64,000 bases of DNA from Bog-473 sp963843365 (GTDB lineage Bacteria; Actinomycetota; Acidimicrobiia; Acidimicrobiales; RAAP-2). The notes below the pieces were generated by a model. That model was not told the origin of the DNA, searched no databases, and saw only the letters and a list, made by a program, of their open reading frames with translations. Shown in pieces: positions 27,247-36,193 of the stretch (position 1 is the stretch's first letter; each line of letters starts with the position of its first letter). The translations under genes and the position numbers were made by a program. The stretch lies in contig CAWJKG010000003.1 of NCBI GenBank assembly GCA_963843365.1, positions 744,001-808,000 on the forward strand, written 5' to 3'.

Positions 27247-29337
27247 TCAGCCGCCCGCCGGGGGGATGGACGCCATGAGGTGCTCGGGCACGGCGTCGTA
27301 GTGGTCGTAGGCGACCGTGAACGAGCCCCGCCCGCCGGTCAGCGCCCGCAGGTCGACGGCGTAGCGGGTGAGCTCGGCGCTGGGCGCGGTGGCCGTCACC
27401 GTCTGGTAGCCCTCGTCGGCGGCGGCGTCGGTGCCGACGATGCGGGCCCGCCGCGCGTGCAGGTCGCCGAGCACGTCCCCCTGGCACTCAGCCGGAATCG
27501 TGACCACCAGCCGCGAGATCGGCTCGAGCACGATCGGCCCGGCCTCCGCCATGGCGGCCCGCACGGCCAGGGCCGCCGCCATCTTGAAGCTGACCTCGTT
27601 CGAGTCCACCGAGTGTGCCTTGCCGTCGTCCACCGTCACGGCGATGTCGACGACGGGGTAGCCGTGCACGCCGCCCCCGTCGAACGTCTCGAGGACGCCC
27701 TTCTCCACGGCGGGGATGTACTGGCGCGGAATGGCGCCGCCCACCACCTCGTCGCGGAAGGCGAACCCCTCGCCCCGTCCCAGCGGCTCCAGGCGGAGGT
27801 GGCAGATGCCGAATTGGCCGTGGCCGCCCGACTGCTTCTTGTGCTTGCCCTCCGCCGCCGCCGGCCGGGTGATCGTCTCGCGGTAGGGGATGCGCAGGTC
27901 CTCGCGCTCGACGTGCACGTTGCACTTGCGGTCCAGCCGCTCCAGCGTCACGGCCAGGTGCACCTCTCCGCACACCCCCAGGATGGTCTGGTGCGTCTCG
28001 TCGTCGCGTACCACCGTGAGCGAGGGGTCCTCCTCGACGAGCCGGTGCAGCGCCGACATCAGCTTGTCGTCGTCCGCCCGCGTCGCGGGCCTGACCGCCA
28101 CCTGGAGCGCCGGTGCCGGCAGCGTGGGGGCCGGCACCACCACGGGCTGCCCCTTGGGGGCGAGGGTGTCGCCCGTGCGCGTGCCGTTGAGGCGCGGCAC
28201 CGCCACGAAGTCGCCGGCCGCAACGGTGGTCGCCGGCGCCGTGGCATGCCCGGCGATGCTCTGCAGCGCGTGGAGACGCTCCTCCTCGCGCGTGCGCGGG
28301 TTGACCAGGACGGTGTCGGGCTGCAACGTGCCCGAGAGCACCTTGCACAGCGACATCTTTCCCGTGTGCCCGTCGTTGAACGTCTTGGCCACCGTGAGCA
28401 GCGTCGGCCCGCTCGGGTCGCAGGAGATCTCGGCCGTCTCCGTCCCGGCCGTGGCGAGCACCGGCGGCCGCGAGGCCGGGGTCGGGCAGAGCTCCTCGAT
28501 CAGGCGGGCCAGCCGGTCGACGCCGACCCCGCTGGCGGCCGAGCAGCACAGGACCGGGAAGACCGCCGCCGCCGCGACCCCGCCGGCGAGGCTCTTCTCG
28601 AGCTCCCCGTAGTCGAGCGTCTCGCCGTTGAGGTAGCGCTCCATCAGGTCGTCGTCGCCCACCACGATCCCCTCGACGAGCTGTTCGTGCACCGTGTGCT
28701 CCTCGTCCACGAGCTCCTCGGGGATCGGTCCCTCGTGGCCCGCCGGAGGCACGGTCCCGTCGACGGGCCCACCTCCGGGCGTGGCGTAGTGGGTGGCCGT
28801 GTCGTCGAGCAGGTCGATCACCCCGTGGAAGTCGGCCTCGTGCCCGATGGGCAGTTCCACGGGCGCCACACCGGCGCCGAAGGTCTCGCGGATGTCGGCC
28901 AGTGTGCGGTCGAAGTCGGCCCGCTCGCGGTCGAGCTTGTTGACCACGATCACCCGCGGCACCCCGAGCCGGGCGGCGGCCCGCCAGGCGTCCTCCGTCT
29001 GCGCCTGCACGCCATCGGTGGCGCTGACCACCACGACGGCCAGGTCGACATTGGCGAGCGCCGTCACCATCTCCCCGGCGAAGTCTGCGTAGCCGGGCGT
29101 GTCGAGCAGGTTCACCTTGACCCCGTTGACGGTGAAGGGCGCCAGGCTGGACGAGATCGACAGTTGCCGCGAGACCTCTTCGGGCTCGAAGTCCATGACC
29201 GTCGTGCCCTTCTCGACCGAGCCCCGCCGTGCGATGGACCCGGTGGCGGCGAGCAGGGCCTCGGCGAGCGTGGTCTTGCCGGCGCCGTGATGCCCGACGA
29301 GGGCGACGTTTCGGATTGCGGTCGGGTCGTGTGGCAC
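27247..29337 (-). CDS. Elongation factor G-like GTPase (EF-G2)
   Basis: A 696-residue translational GTPase. G1 is GHHGAGKTT near residue 18, G3 DTPGYADF near 84, G4 NKLDRE near 138. Domains II-V follow, with the domain IV loop around HKKQSGGHGQFG. Unlike canonical EF-G, the switch I RGITI block is replaced by KGTTVMDFEPEEV, as in actinobacterial EF-G2 (FusA2, Rv0120c type). Role uncertain: reported EF-G2 proteins hydrolyse GTP with ribosomes but do not replace EF-G. GTG 29337 is preceded by GGAGGAG 4 bp away. Confidence 0.9.
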   Translation of the reverse strand: MPHDPTAIRNVALVGHHGAGKTTLAEALLAATGSIARRGSVEKGTTVMDFEPEEVSRQLSISSSLAPFTVNGVKVNLLDTPGYADFAGEMVTALANVDLAVVVVSATDGVQAQTEDAWRAAARLGVPRVIVVNKLDRERADFDRTLADIRETFGAGVAPVELPIGHEADFHGVIDLLDDTATHYATPGGGPVDGTVPPAGHEGPIPEELVDEEHTVHEQLVEGIVVGDDDLMERYLNGETLDYGELEKSLAGGVAAAAVFPVLCCSAASGVGVDRLARLIEELCPTPASRPPVLATAGTETAEISCDPSGPTLLTVAKTFNDGHTGKMSLCKVLSGTLQPDTVLVNPRTREEERLHALQSIAGHATAPATTVAAGDFVAVPRLNGTRTGDTLAPKGQPVVVPAPTLPAPALQVAVRPATRADDDKLMSALHRLVEEDPSLTVVRDDETHQTILGVCGEVHLAVTLERLDRKCNVHVEREDLRIPYRETITRPAAAEGKHKKQSGGHGQFGICHLRLEPLGRGEGFAFRDEVVGGAIPRQYIPAVEKGVLETFDGGGVHGYPVVDIAVTVDDGKAHSVDSNEVSFKMAAALAVRAAMAEAGPIVLEPISRLVVTIPAECQGDVLGDLHARRARIVGTDAAADEGYQTVTATAPSAELTRYAVDLRALTGGRGSFTVAYDHYDAVPEHLMASIPPAGG

Positions 29338-29455
29338 GTGCTCCTCCGTCCTCCGTCCGTGCAGGCAGGCCTGGCGCGGCTCGTGGGAAGGAGTGTACGA
29401 CCGCTCGTGCGCCGCCGCTCGGGCGGGCCGCAGCGGGTCCCCGGAGCGGCCTGGT

Positions 29456-30283
29456 TCAGCCCCGGCCGCGGCGAGAGGCCAGCGCGGCGTCGTAGTCGTG
29501 CCGGACGGAGTAGCGGACGAAGAAGGCCAGGGTGTCGAGCAGCAGCAGCCACACGGCCTTGAGGGAGATGGTGCTCCCGAAGCGCTCCTCAATCCGCACG
29601 GGCGCCTCCACAATGCGGGTGTAGCCGAGGCGGCGGGCCAGCACCAGCAGCTCGAGGTCCAGCGCGAAGCGGCTCTCGCGCAGGAGCGGCAGCACGTCGG
29701 CGATGACGGCGCGGTCGACCAGCTTGATGCCGACCTGGGTGTCCTTGACCTGCAGCCGGAACAGCAGACCGATGAGGTGCTGGTAGGTCCAGGAGTAGAG
29801 GCGCCGCAGCGGCGGATAGTGCACCGAGGAGTCCGGGTGGCGCTTGCTCCCGATGATGATGTCGGGCTGCTCGGCGCGCATGATGGAGACGAAGGGGGCC
29901 AGCAGCTCGGGGGAGATGTCGCCGTCTGCGTCGATGAAGCCGAGATAGCGGCCCCGCCCCAGCGCCAGCCCCTCGCGGAGTGCGTGTCCCTTGCCGACGT
30001 TGGTGTCGAAGGTGACCCGCCGCACGACGCTCTCGGGGAAGCCTTCCAGAGTGAAGGGGCTGCCGTCGGTCGAGCCGTCCGAGACGGTGATGATCTCGAA
30101 GGTCATGCCGGACGCGTCCAGCACGCGCACCATGTCCTCGACCGTCCGGCGCAGCCGGTCGCCCGGGTTGTAGTAGGGGACGACGATGGAGACGTCGAGC
30201 GTCGGCTCGGGAAGCACGTCGCGTCGGTGCGCTCCCGCGTTCCTCGGCTCGGACACCGGCACCATCACCTCACGTGCGCCCAC
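29456..30283 (-). CDS. GT2 glycosyltransferase, dolichol-phosphate-mannose-synthase-like
   Basis: A 275-residue GT-A enzyme. VSIVVPYYNPGDRLRRT at residues 31-47 starts the fold; the metal-binding aspartates are in GFIDADGD near 112; KDTQVGIKLVDR near 175 is the acceptor-site block of DPM1/DPG-type enzymes. It lacks C-terminal membrane helices but has an amphipathic LKAVWLLLLDTLAFFVRY. It would make polyprenyl-phosphate mannose or glucose, the donor class used by membrane transferases such as the one at 12.6-14.1 kb. GTG 30283 gives the full ORF; internal starts are possible. Confidence 0.82.
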   Translation of the reverse strand: MGAREVMVPVSEPRNAGAHRRDVLPEPTLDVSIVVPYYNPGDRLRRTVEDMVRVLDASGMTFEIITVSDGSTDGSPFTLEGFPESVVRRVTFDTNVGKGHALREGLALGRGRYLGFIDADGDISPELLAPFVSIMRAEQPDIIIGSKRHPDSSVHYPPLRRLYSWTYQHLIGLLFRLQVKDTQVGIKLVDRAVIADVLPLLRESRFALDLELLVLARRLGYTRIVEAPVRIEERFGSTISLKAVWLLLLDTLAFFVRYSVRHDYDAALASRRGRG

Positions 30284-30328
30284 GCGGTGGGGCTCTCCGT
30301 GGGTGAGGCTACCCCACCCCGTCGGAAC

Positions 30329-30799
30329 TCAGTAGCCGTACCCGCCGCTGCCGCCGCTGCCGCCGTTGCCGCCGCCGCCCCCCTTGCCGGAGCTCTTGGA
30401 GGTGGTCGCGGCGGCGCCCCCGACGGAAATGGCGACGTTCATCCCCAACGCCTTGTGTCCCGGAATGGGGCAGTAGATGTCGTAGGCGCCCTTCTTGAGG
30501 GTCACGGTCAGCTTGGCGCTCTGGCCGGGCTGCATGTCCTTCGTCATCGCCATGGCGAGCCCGGGCCCGGTGATCATCAGGGCGTGGGTCGTCTGGCCCT
30601 TGTTGACGGCGTCGAAGGTGTACTTGCCCGGCTTGAAGGAGATCTTGGAGAGGGCGATGTGGAAGTCCGTCTCGGTCGCCTTGACTTGCGTGGGGCCGCC
30701 GGAGGCCGAGGCCGGCGCGGTCGTCAGCACGGCGGCGCCCGACGCGGCGGCGAGCGCGATGAGGGGGACGGAGACGATCCGGATGGCGGTGCGGTGCAT
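30329..30799 (-). CDS. Secreted cupredoxin (plastocyanin-like)
   Basis: A 156-residue protein. A Sec signal peptide ends near APASA (residue 32), then a single cupredoxin domain. The type 1 copper ligands are visible: histidine in TTHALMITG, and cysteine, histidine and methionine in YCPIPGHKALGM. A Gly/Ser-rich, tyrosine-ended tail (about 130-156) could be a flexible linker or surface tether. Likely a small electron carrier or copper protein outside the membrane. ATG 30799 is used; the leader in front carries no clear gene. Confidence 0.82.
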   Translation of the reverse strand: MHRTAIRIVSVPLIALAAASGAAVLTTAPASASGGPTQVKATETDFHIALSKISFKPGKYTFDAVNKGQTTHALMITGPGLAMAMTKDMQPGQSAKLTVTLKKGAYDIYCPIPGHKALGMNVAISVGGAAATTSKSSGKGGGGGNGGSGGSGGYGY

Positions 30800-31068
30800 G
30801 GTGGTCCTCGGGGCTCGTGGTTGCGCTGGTGTCACACTGAGGGGTACGGGCCGGACGGCGCCGGAGATTGGGCACCGGCGGATCGGGCGGAGGCGGGAAG
30901 GGCCCGCCACCAGCAGCGGAGCACCCTCCCGGCCGCGCCGGACGGCGCCTGGGCGCCCTACCGCGCCTTCGGCGGGCCTGTGGACCCTCGGGGTTCGGGG
31001 ACCGGATGGTAAACTTTTGCGAGCAGCGCCAGAGCCCTGTCCCGGGCCCGCGCACGACGAGGAGCTTC

Positions 31069-31926
31069 ATGTTCGACGGCCGTTGGCGAACCGCCGTCGA
31101 CCGGACCACCGGCCCGGTCGGCGAGACACTCCACCGCCATGGCATCACCGCAGACGTGCTCACTGCGACCGGTCTCGTGTCCGCCACGGCGACGGCCGTC
31201 CTGGTGGCCTCGGGTCATCTCCACCTGGCCATCATCTTCTTGATCATCACGGGCATGCACGACCTGTTCGACGGGCCGGTGGCCAAGGCGGCGGGCACCG
31301 CCTCGGTCCGCGGCGCCTTCTTCGACTCCGTCACCGACCGCGTGGCCGACGCCGTGTTGATGTTCGGGTGCGCCTGGTACCTCCTCAACCGGGGCGACGG
31401 TCACCTCGCGTTGCTGCCCATGGCCATCTTGGCGGTGACCGCGCTGGTCTCCTACGAGCGGGCGAAGGCGGAGTCGCTCGGGCTCTCCGCCCGGGGCGGT
31501 CTGATGGAGCGCGGCGAGCGCATGTTCCTGCTCGGCGTCGCCTTCTTGAGCAGCGTCATCTTCGTGCCCGTGCTCTGGGTCCTGCTCGTCCTCGTGTCGG
31601 GCACCGCCATCTCCCGTTTCGTCAAGGTGTGGAACGCCGCCTCGGGCCGCGACGCCGTCATCCGGCGCCGGATCGAGGCGTGGCGCGAGGGACGGGTCGA
31701 CTCGCGCTGGCGGGCCTGGCGCGAGGGCCGCGAGTCGGCGGGCGTGCCCCGGCGCGACCTGGCCCGCACGACCGGCGCCCCGGTGGGTCGGTGGCGGGCC
31801 CGCCGGCAGGAGGCGTTGAGCAGCCGGTCCGGTCGGACCCTGCGGGAGCGCCGCCGGGCCGCGCGGGGACATGCGGGGGACACGGGGGCGCGCCGCTCGA
31901 CGCGTCGCACGCCTCCCGCGTCCTGA
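31069..31926 (+). CDS. pgsA: Phosphatidylinositol(-phosphate) synthase
   Basis: A 285-residue CDP-alcohol phosphotransferase with about six membrane helices. The family signature runs from HDLFDGPVAK to FFDSVTDR at residues 63-86 and keeps all four metal aspartates, but the usual DGxxAR arginine is lysine. It condenses CDP-diacylglycerol with inositol phosphate, the first step toward PIMs. ATG 31069 follows GACGAGGAG. The C-terminal 75 residues are an Arg-rich cytoplasmic tail longer than in mycobacterial PgsA1. The acyltransferase gene starts 22 bp downstream. Confidence 0.88.
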   Translation: MFDGRWRTAVDRTTGPVGETLHRHGITADVLTATGLVSATATAVLVASGHLHLAIIFLIITGMHDLFDGPVAKAAGTASVRGAFFDSVTDRVADAVLMFGCAWYLLNRGDGHLALLPMAILAVTALVSYERAKAESLGLSARGGLMERGERMFLLGVAFLSSVIFVPVLWVLLVLVSGTAISRFVKVWNAASGRDAVIRRRIEAWREGRVDSRWRAWREGRESAGVPRRDLARTTGAPVGRWRARRQEALSSRSGRTLRERRRAARGHAGDTGARRSTRRTPPAS

Positions 31927-31948
31927 TCACCGCGCGCCACGCCCCGTC

Positions 31949-32893
31949 GTGAGCGACACGACGAAGTACTGGACCTACCGCGGCCTGGCCGCCGCCATGG
32001 GGCATGTCCCCCAGCCGGTGGCCGACGGCATCGCCCGCGGCGTGGCCCGGGTCATGGCGCTGCGGGGTGGCCCCGCCCTCGCCATGAACGAGCGTCACCT
32101 GCGCCGCGTCCTGGCCAGCGAGGCCGAGGGGGTGGAGCCCGACCCCGTCCTCGTCCGGCGCTGGAGCAGGCGCACCTTCGGGTCGTACGCGCGCTACTGG
32201 TGCGACGGCGCCCGCCTGCCCTATGAGAGCGAGGCGGGCGTGCGGGCCCGCTGGCAGCTGCTCTCGGGCCGGGAGCATCTGCGGGCCGCCATGGATCGCG
32301 GGCGCGGCATCGTGATGGCGCTGCCCCACGTGGGCAGCTGGGAGTGGGGCGGCTGCTGGCTCGCGCTGGAGGGCATGCCGATGACCGCCGTGGTCGAGCG
32401 GCTGGAGCCCGAGGAGCTCTTCGAGTGGTTCGTCAGGCAGCGCGCCGCCATGGGTCTCACCGCGGTGCCGCTCGGCGAGGGGTCGAGCTCGGCCATGCTG
32501 CGCGCCCTCAAGGAGAACCACGTCGCCGGACTGGTCAGCGACCGGGACCTCGTCGGCAACGGGGTGGAGGTCGAGTTCTTCGGCGAGAAGACCACGCTGC
32601 CCGCCGGGGCCGCCACCCTGGCCCTGCGCACCGGGGCGCCGCTGCTGCCCGTCGTCGTCTACTCGGGCCCGGGCAACTGGCACACGGGCGTCGTCCATCC
32701 ACCGCTCGACACCTCGCGCCAGGGCCGCATGCGTGAGGACATCGTCCGGGTGACGCAGGACCTCGCCACCACGTTCGAGCACGACATCAGGGCCCATCCC
32801 GAACAGTGGCACCTGTACCAGCCCAACTGGCCCAGCGATCACCAACCCGGCGATCGCCAACCCGCCGATCACCGATCCGCCGATCACCGATGA
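31949..32893 (+). CDS. Phosphatidylinositol mannoside acyltransferase (PatA-like)
   Basis: A 314-residue LPLAT/HtrB-family acyltransferase. The catalytic histidine is in MALPHVGSWEWGG near residue 118, followed by AVPLGEGSSSAMLRALK near 175 and SDRDLVGNGVEVEFFGE near 197. By family and by position between PI synthase and pimA it would acylate the mannose of PIM at the membrane. The C-terminal 19 residues (after YQPNWPS) are 5-residue repeats encoded by a 15-bp tandem repeat that runs through the stop codon into pimA. GTG 31949 chosen; the stop overlaps the pimA ATG. Confidence 0.87.
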   Translation: MSDTTKYWTYRGLAAAMGHVPQPVADGIARGVARVMALRGGPALAMNERHLRRVLASEAEGVEPDPVLVRRWSRRTFGSYARYWCDGARLPYESEAGVRARWQLLSGREHLRAAMDRGRGIVMALPHVGSWEWGGCWLALEGMPMTAVVERLEPEELFEWFVRQRAAMGLTAVPLGEGSSSAMLRALKENHVAGLVSDRDLVGNGVEVEFFGEKTTLPAGAATLALRTGAPLLPVVVYSGPGNWHTGVVHPPLDTSRQGRMREDIVRVTQDLATTFEHDIRAHPEQWHLYQPNWPSDHQPGDRQPADHRSADHR

Positions 32894-32895
32894 GG
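32836..32895 (+). repeat. Four 15-bp tandem copies across the acyltransferase-pimA junction
   Basis: Units start at 32836, 32851, 32866 and 32881; each begins CGATCNCC. They encode DHQPG-like pentapeptides at the acyltransferase end. The last unit holds the overlapping ATGA that stops one gene and starts pimA. Copy-number change would alter the protein tail in 5-residue steps without shifting frame. Confidence 0.8.
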
Positions 32896-33993
32896 ATTGC
32901 CATGGTCTCGCCCTACGCGTTGGGCAGCGTCGGCGGGGTGCAGGGACAGGTGGTGGGACTGGCCCGCTCACTCCGCGCCCACGGGCACGACGTCACCGTG
33001 GTGGCGCCGGCCAGGGAAGGCACCGAGGTGCCGGCGGCGGTGGGGGAGCACCACGTGATCGGCCGGCCGGTGGGGCTGCGCTCCAACGGTTCCGTGGCTC
33101 CCGTCGCCCCCTGGCCGACGGCGGCGGCGCGCGCCGAGCGGTTCGTCCGCCGCGGCGGCTTCGACGTGGCCCACGTGCACGAGCCCCTGGCCCCGATGGC
33201 GGCCTACGGCCTGGTGCTGGCGGGCGCCGTCCCGCTCGTCGGCACCTACCACCGGGCGGGCGTGAGCCGCTGGGTGGGCCCGCTGCATCCGCTGACCCAA
33301 TTCGTGGGCCGTCGGCTGCAGGTCCGCGTGGCCGTGTCCGAGGCGGCCCGTGCGACCGGCGTGCGCGAGGGCGGGGGGGAGTTCGAGGTCCTCTACAACG
33401 GGGTCGAGATGGACCGCTTCGAGTCAGCGCCGCCGACGCGGGATCCCGAGGGCCGCCCGACCATCCTCTTCCTCGGCCGCCACGAACCGCGCAAGGGCCT
33501 GCCCGTCCTGCTCGAGGCCTGCACCCGGCTGCAGCGCCCCGCCGTGCTGTGGGTGTCCGGCGAGGGACCGGGCATCGAGGTGCGGCGCCGCCGCCAGCTG
33601 GCGTCGGATCCGGTGCAGTGGCTGGGCGTGCTCAGCGACGACGAGGTGGCGTCCCGGCTGGCCGGCGCGGACGTGCTGTGCGCGCCCTCGCTGCAGGGGG
33701 AGTCCTTCGGGATGGTGGTCCTCGAAGGCATGGCGGCCGGCTGCGCCGTGGTGGCCTCGGACATCGAGGGGTATCGCAAGGCGGCGGGCGGCCACGCGCG
33801 CCTGGTGCCGCCAGGGGACGCCGGTGCGCTGGCCGCCGCGCTCGACGACGCCCTGGACGAGACGGCGGCGGGGTCGACGGGGGCCCGCAAGGAGGCGACG
33901 GAGTACGCCCGCGCCTGGTCGATGGACTCCCTGGCCGAGCGCTACCTCGAGATCTACGGGCGGGCGATCGGATCCTCGGGCGCCCGGTGTTGA
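32890..33993 (+). CDS. pimA: Phosphatidylinositol alpha-mannosyltransferase
   Basis: A 367-residue GT4 enzyme that adds the first mannose from GDP-mannose to PI on the inner membrane face. N-terminal MRIAMVSPYALGSVGGVQGQ has the glycine-rich loop; VHEPLAPMAAYG near 97 and the R/K donor block LFLGRHEPRKGLP near 196 follow. The EX7E motif is ESFGMVVLE near 276. Length and motifs match mycobacterial PimA. ATG overlaps the acyltransferase stop by 4 bp. Gene order PI synthase-acyltransferase-pimA is as in mycobacteria. Confidence 0.9.
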   Translation: MRIAMVSPYALGSVGGVQGQVVGLARSLRAHGHDVTVVAPAREGTEVPAAVGEHHVIGRPVGLRSNGSVAPVAPWPTAAARAERFVRRGGFDVAHVHEPLAPMAAYGLVLAGAVPLVGTYHRAGVSRWVGPLHPLTQFVGRRLQVRVAVSEAARATGVREGGGEFEVLYNGVEMDRFESAPPTRDPEGRPTILFLGRHEPRKGLPVLLEACTRLQRPAVLWVSGEGPGIEVRRRRQLASDPVQWLGVLSDDEVASRLAGADVLCAPSLQGESFGMVVLEGMAAGCAVVASDIEGYRKAAGGHARLVPPGDAGALAAALDDALDETAAGSTGARKEATEYARAWSMDSLAERYLEIYGRAIGSSGARC

Positions 33994-34039
33994 CCGCCCG
34001 GTCCGGGGGCGCCCGCCCGAGCCCGTGACCGTCAGGTCG

Positions 34040-34045
34040 TAGGCT
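34040..34045 (+). promoter_or_regulatory. -10-like box ahead of the M48 gene
   Basis: TAGGCT lies 10 bp before ATG 34056 with no ribosome binding site in between, suggesting a very short or absent 5' leader. No good -35 is seen. Confidence 0.4.
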
Positions 34046-34055
34046 GCAGGGCCTC

Positions 34056-35285
34056 ATGGGCGATCAGAACGAGGGAGCCGCGCCACCGTCCGGCGGTGGC
34101 AACCGATCCGGTGGCGGGACCGGGAATGGCTCCGGCGGGACCGGGGGCGGGTCCGGCGGAGGCGGGAACCGAAACCGCAATCGCAACAGGAACCGCAATC
34201 GCAGCCGCTCGGCCGGGGGCGGCGCGCCGGCGGGCGGCCGCGGATCCGGCAGCGGTCAGGGCGGCCGATCGGGATCCGGCGGACAAGCCAAGGGGTCGGG
34301 ACAGGGCGGCGGTGGCACCCGTGGCGGCGGGGGCAATCGGCAGCGGACGTCCCAGGGCTCGGGCAAGGGGAACCGCAGCAGCGGCGGCGGCACTCGCTCC
34401 CAGGCGCGGCCGCGCGGCGGACCGGGACGGGCCGCGGTGGCATTGGCGCCGCCGCCACCACCCCTTGCACCGCTCGACGTTGCGCCCAGCGCGGGCGCGC
34501 CCCAGATCTTCCCGGCCGAGGTCTCGGCCAACCGGCGCCGCGCCCTCACGCTGTGCGCGCTGGCGGCGGTCGTCCCCGCGCTGCTGCTCGGCGCGTTGGC
34601 GGGGGCGCTCCTCTCGGTGATCGCGGGTGTGGTGGTGTTCGTGCTCGCCGCCGGCGCCGCCATGTATGCCCTGTGGCGGGTGGCCCCGTCGTTCGCGCTG
34701 AGCCGGATCGGCGCGGTGCCCATCGACGAACATGACGAGACCCGGTTGTGGAACGTGACCGAAGGGCTGTGCGCGACGTTCGGCCTGAGCATGCCCTCGC
34801 TCTTCGTGCTCCACGACGACGTGCCCAACGTGTGCGCACTCGGGCGCGACGCCCGGCGTTCCGTCCTGGTGGTGACGAGCGGGCTCTTGGACTCGCTCGA
34901 TCCGATCGCCCTCGAGGGCGTCGTGGCGCACGAGCTGGCCCACGTCAAGCGGGGCGACAACGGCGTGTCGTGCATCGGCATCACCCTCGGTCGCTTCTTC
35001 GGCGGCGCGTCCACGCTGCGCCGCTGCATCGGCGAGGACCGCGAGTACCGCGCCGACGTGGTCGGTGCGTCGGCCGTGCGTTTTCCCCGCGGCCTCCTGG
35101 GTGCGCTCCGCATCATGATGGACGCCCCCGCACCCGCCCCGGGCTCCTTCTTCGCCTCGCCGGCCCGCTTCGGCCCCACCCGCTGGGTGTGGATCGATCC
35201 CTCGGTGGGGCACCGCGGCGAAGCCCTGGTGCCTGGCGATCTCAACGCCACCTCGGTGCGGGCCGCCGCGCTGAGCGAGTGGTGA
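34056..35285 (+). CDS. M48 (HtpX-like) metalloprotease with a long disordered Gly/Arg/Asn head
   Basis: A 409-residue protein. Residues 1-125 are low-complexity: Gly/Ser-rich, with an NRNRNRNR tract near 38-49 and RGG/RSGG motifs, then Pro-rich. Two membrane helices follow (about 158-205). The zinc protease domain has HELAH near 293 and the third ligand region EDREYRADVVGASA near 328. HtpX proteases degrade misfolded membrane proteins. The active site should face the cytoplasm, as would the disordered head. The repeat-rich head is not a normal HtpX feature and looks more like an RNA- or polyanion-binding tail. Confidence 0.82.
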   Translation: MGDQNEGAAPPSGGGNRSGGGTGNGSGGTGGGSGGGGNRNRNRNRNRNRSRSAGGGAPAGGRGSGSGQGGRSGSGGQAKGSGQGGGGTRGGGGNRQRTSQGSGKGNRSSGGGTRSQARPRGGPGRAAVALAPPPPPLAPLDVAPSAGAPQIFPAEVSANRRRALTLCALAAVVPALLLGALAGALLSVIAGVVVFVLAAGAAMYALWRVAPSFALSRIGAVPIDEHDETRLWNVTEGLCATFGLSMPSLFVLHDDVPNVCALGRDARRSVLVVTSGLLDSLDPIALEGVVAHELAHVKRGDNGVSCIGITLGRFFGGASTLRRCIGEDREYRADVVGASAVRFPRGLLGALRIMMDAPAPAPGSFFASPARFGPTRWVWIDPSVGHRGEALVPGDLNATSVRAAALSEW

Positions 35286-35305
35286 GGAGGCCCGGCCGGC
35301 CCTCG

Positions 35306-35311
35306 TAGACT
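35306..35311 (+). promoter_or_regulatory. -10-like box ahead of pdxS
   Basis: TAGACT lies 6 bp before ATG 35318, with no Shine-Dalgarno sequence between. Fits leaderless transcription of the pdxS-pdxT-purU unit. Confidence 0.5.
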
Positions 35312-35317
35312 GGTCGC

Positions 35318-36193
35318 ATGACAACCGGGACCTTCACCGTCAAGCGGGGGTTGGCCGACATGCTGCGCGGCGGCGTCATCATGGACGTCGTCAACGCCGA
35401 GCAGGCCAAAATCGCCGAGGACGCCGGAGCGGTCTCGGTCATGGCGCTCGAACGGGTGCCCTCCGACATCCGCCGCGACGGCGGCGTGGCGCGCATGAGC
35501 GACCCGCTGCTGATCGAGGGGATCATCGAGGCCGTCACCATCCCGGTCATGGCCAAGGCCCGCATCGGGCACTTCGCCGAGGCCCAGGTGCTGCAGTCCC
35601 TCGGCGTCGACTTCATCGACGAGTCCGAGGTGCTGACGCCGGCCGACGAGGCGTACCACATCGACAAGTGGCCCTTCACGGTGCCCTTCGTCTGCGGCGC
35701 CACCAACCTGGGCGAGGCGCTGCGCCGCGTCTCGGAGGGCGCCGCCATGATCCGTTCCAAGGGCGAGGCGGGAACCGGCAACATCGTGGAGGCGGTGCGC
35801 CATCTGCGCTCCATCCTCGGCACCATCAGAGCGCTGACACAGGCGGACAGTGCCGAGCTCTACGGCTGGGCCAAGGAGCTCGGCGCGCCGATCAGCCTGG
35901 TGCAGGAGGTCGCCACCACCGGCACCCTGCCGGTGCCCCTGTTCTGCGCCGGCGGCATCGCCACACCGTCGGACGCCGCGCTGGTCATGCAGCTCGGTGC
36001 CGAGGCGGTCTTCGTCGGCTCCGGGATCTTCAAGTCGTCGGACCCGGCCCGGATGGCCTCGGCCATCGTCGAGGCCACGGCCCACTTCACCGACGCCGAG
36101 CACGTGGCCAAGGTGTCACGCGGCCTCGGCGAGGCGATGCGGGGACTCGAGGAGTCGCAGTACGGCGAGCATCTCGCCGACCGGGGGTGGTAG
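35318..36193 (+). CDS. pdxS: PLP synthase subunit PdxS
   Basis: A 291-residue (beta/alpha)8 enzyme that builds pyridoxal 5'-phosphate from ribose-5-phosphate, glyceraldehyde-3-phosphate and ammonia. The ribose-binding lysine is in VMAKARIGHF near residue 82, the second active lysine in RSKGEAGTGN near 149, and the phosphate loop is CAGGIATPSD near 212. Works as a 12-mer with PdxT, which is encoded immediately downstream with overlapping ends. Near-invariant family length. Confidence 0.97.
   Translation: MTTGTFTVKRGLADMLRGGVIMDVVNAEQAKIAEDAGAVSVMALERVPSDIRRDGGVARMSDPLLIEGIIEAVTIPVMAKARIGHFAEAQVLQSLGVDFIDESEVLTPADEAYHIDKWPFTVPFVCGATNLGEALRRVSEGAAMIRSKGEAGTGNIVEAVRHLRSILGTIRALTQADSAELYGWAKELGAPISLVQEVATTGTLPVPLFCAGGIATPSDAALVMQLGAEAVFVGSGIFKSSDPARMASAIVEATAHFTDAEHVAKVSRGLGEAMRGLEESQYGEHLADRGW

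Noticed and set aside
27206..27263. A 12-bp inverted repeat (CCCCGGCGGGCG and its complement) as a terminator between the lipoprotein and EF-G2.
   Set aside because: The loop is 34 bp, and the right arm lies inside the EF-G2 coding end; chance pairing in GC-rich sequence is likely.
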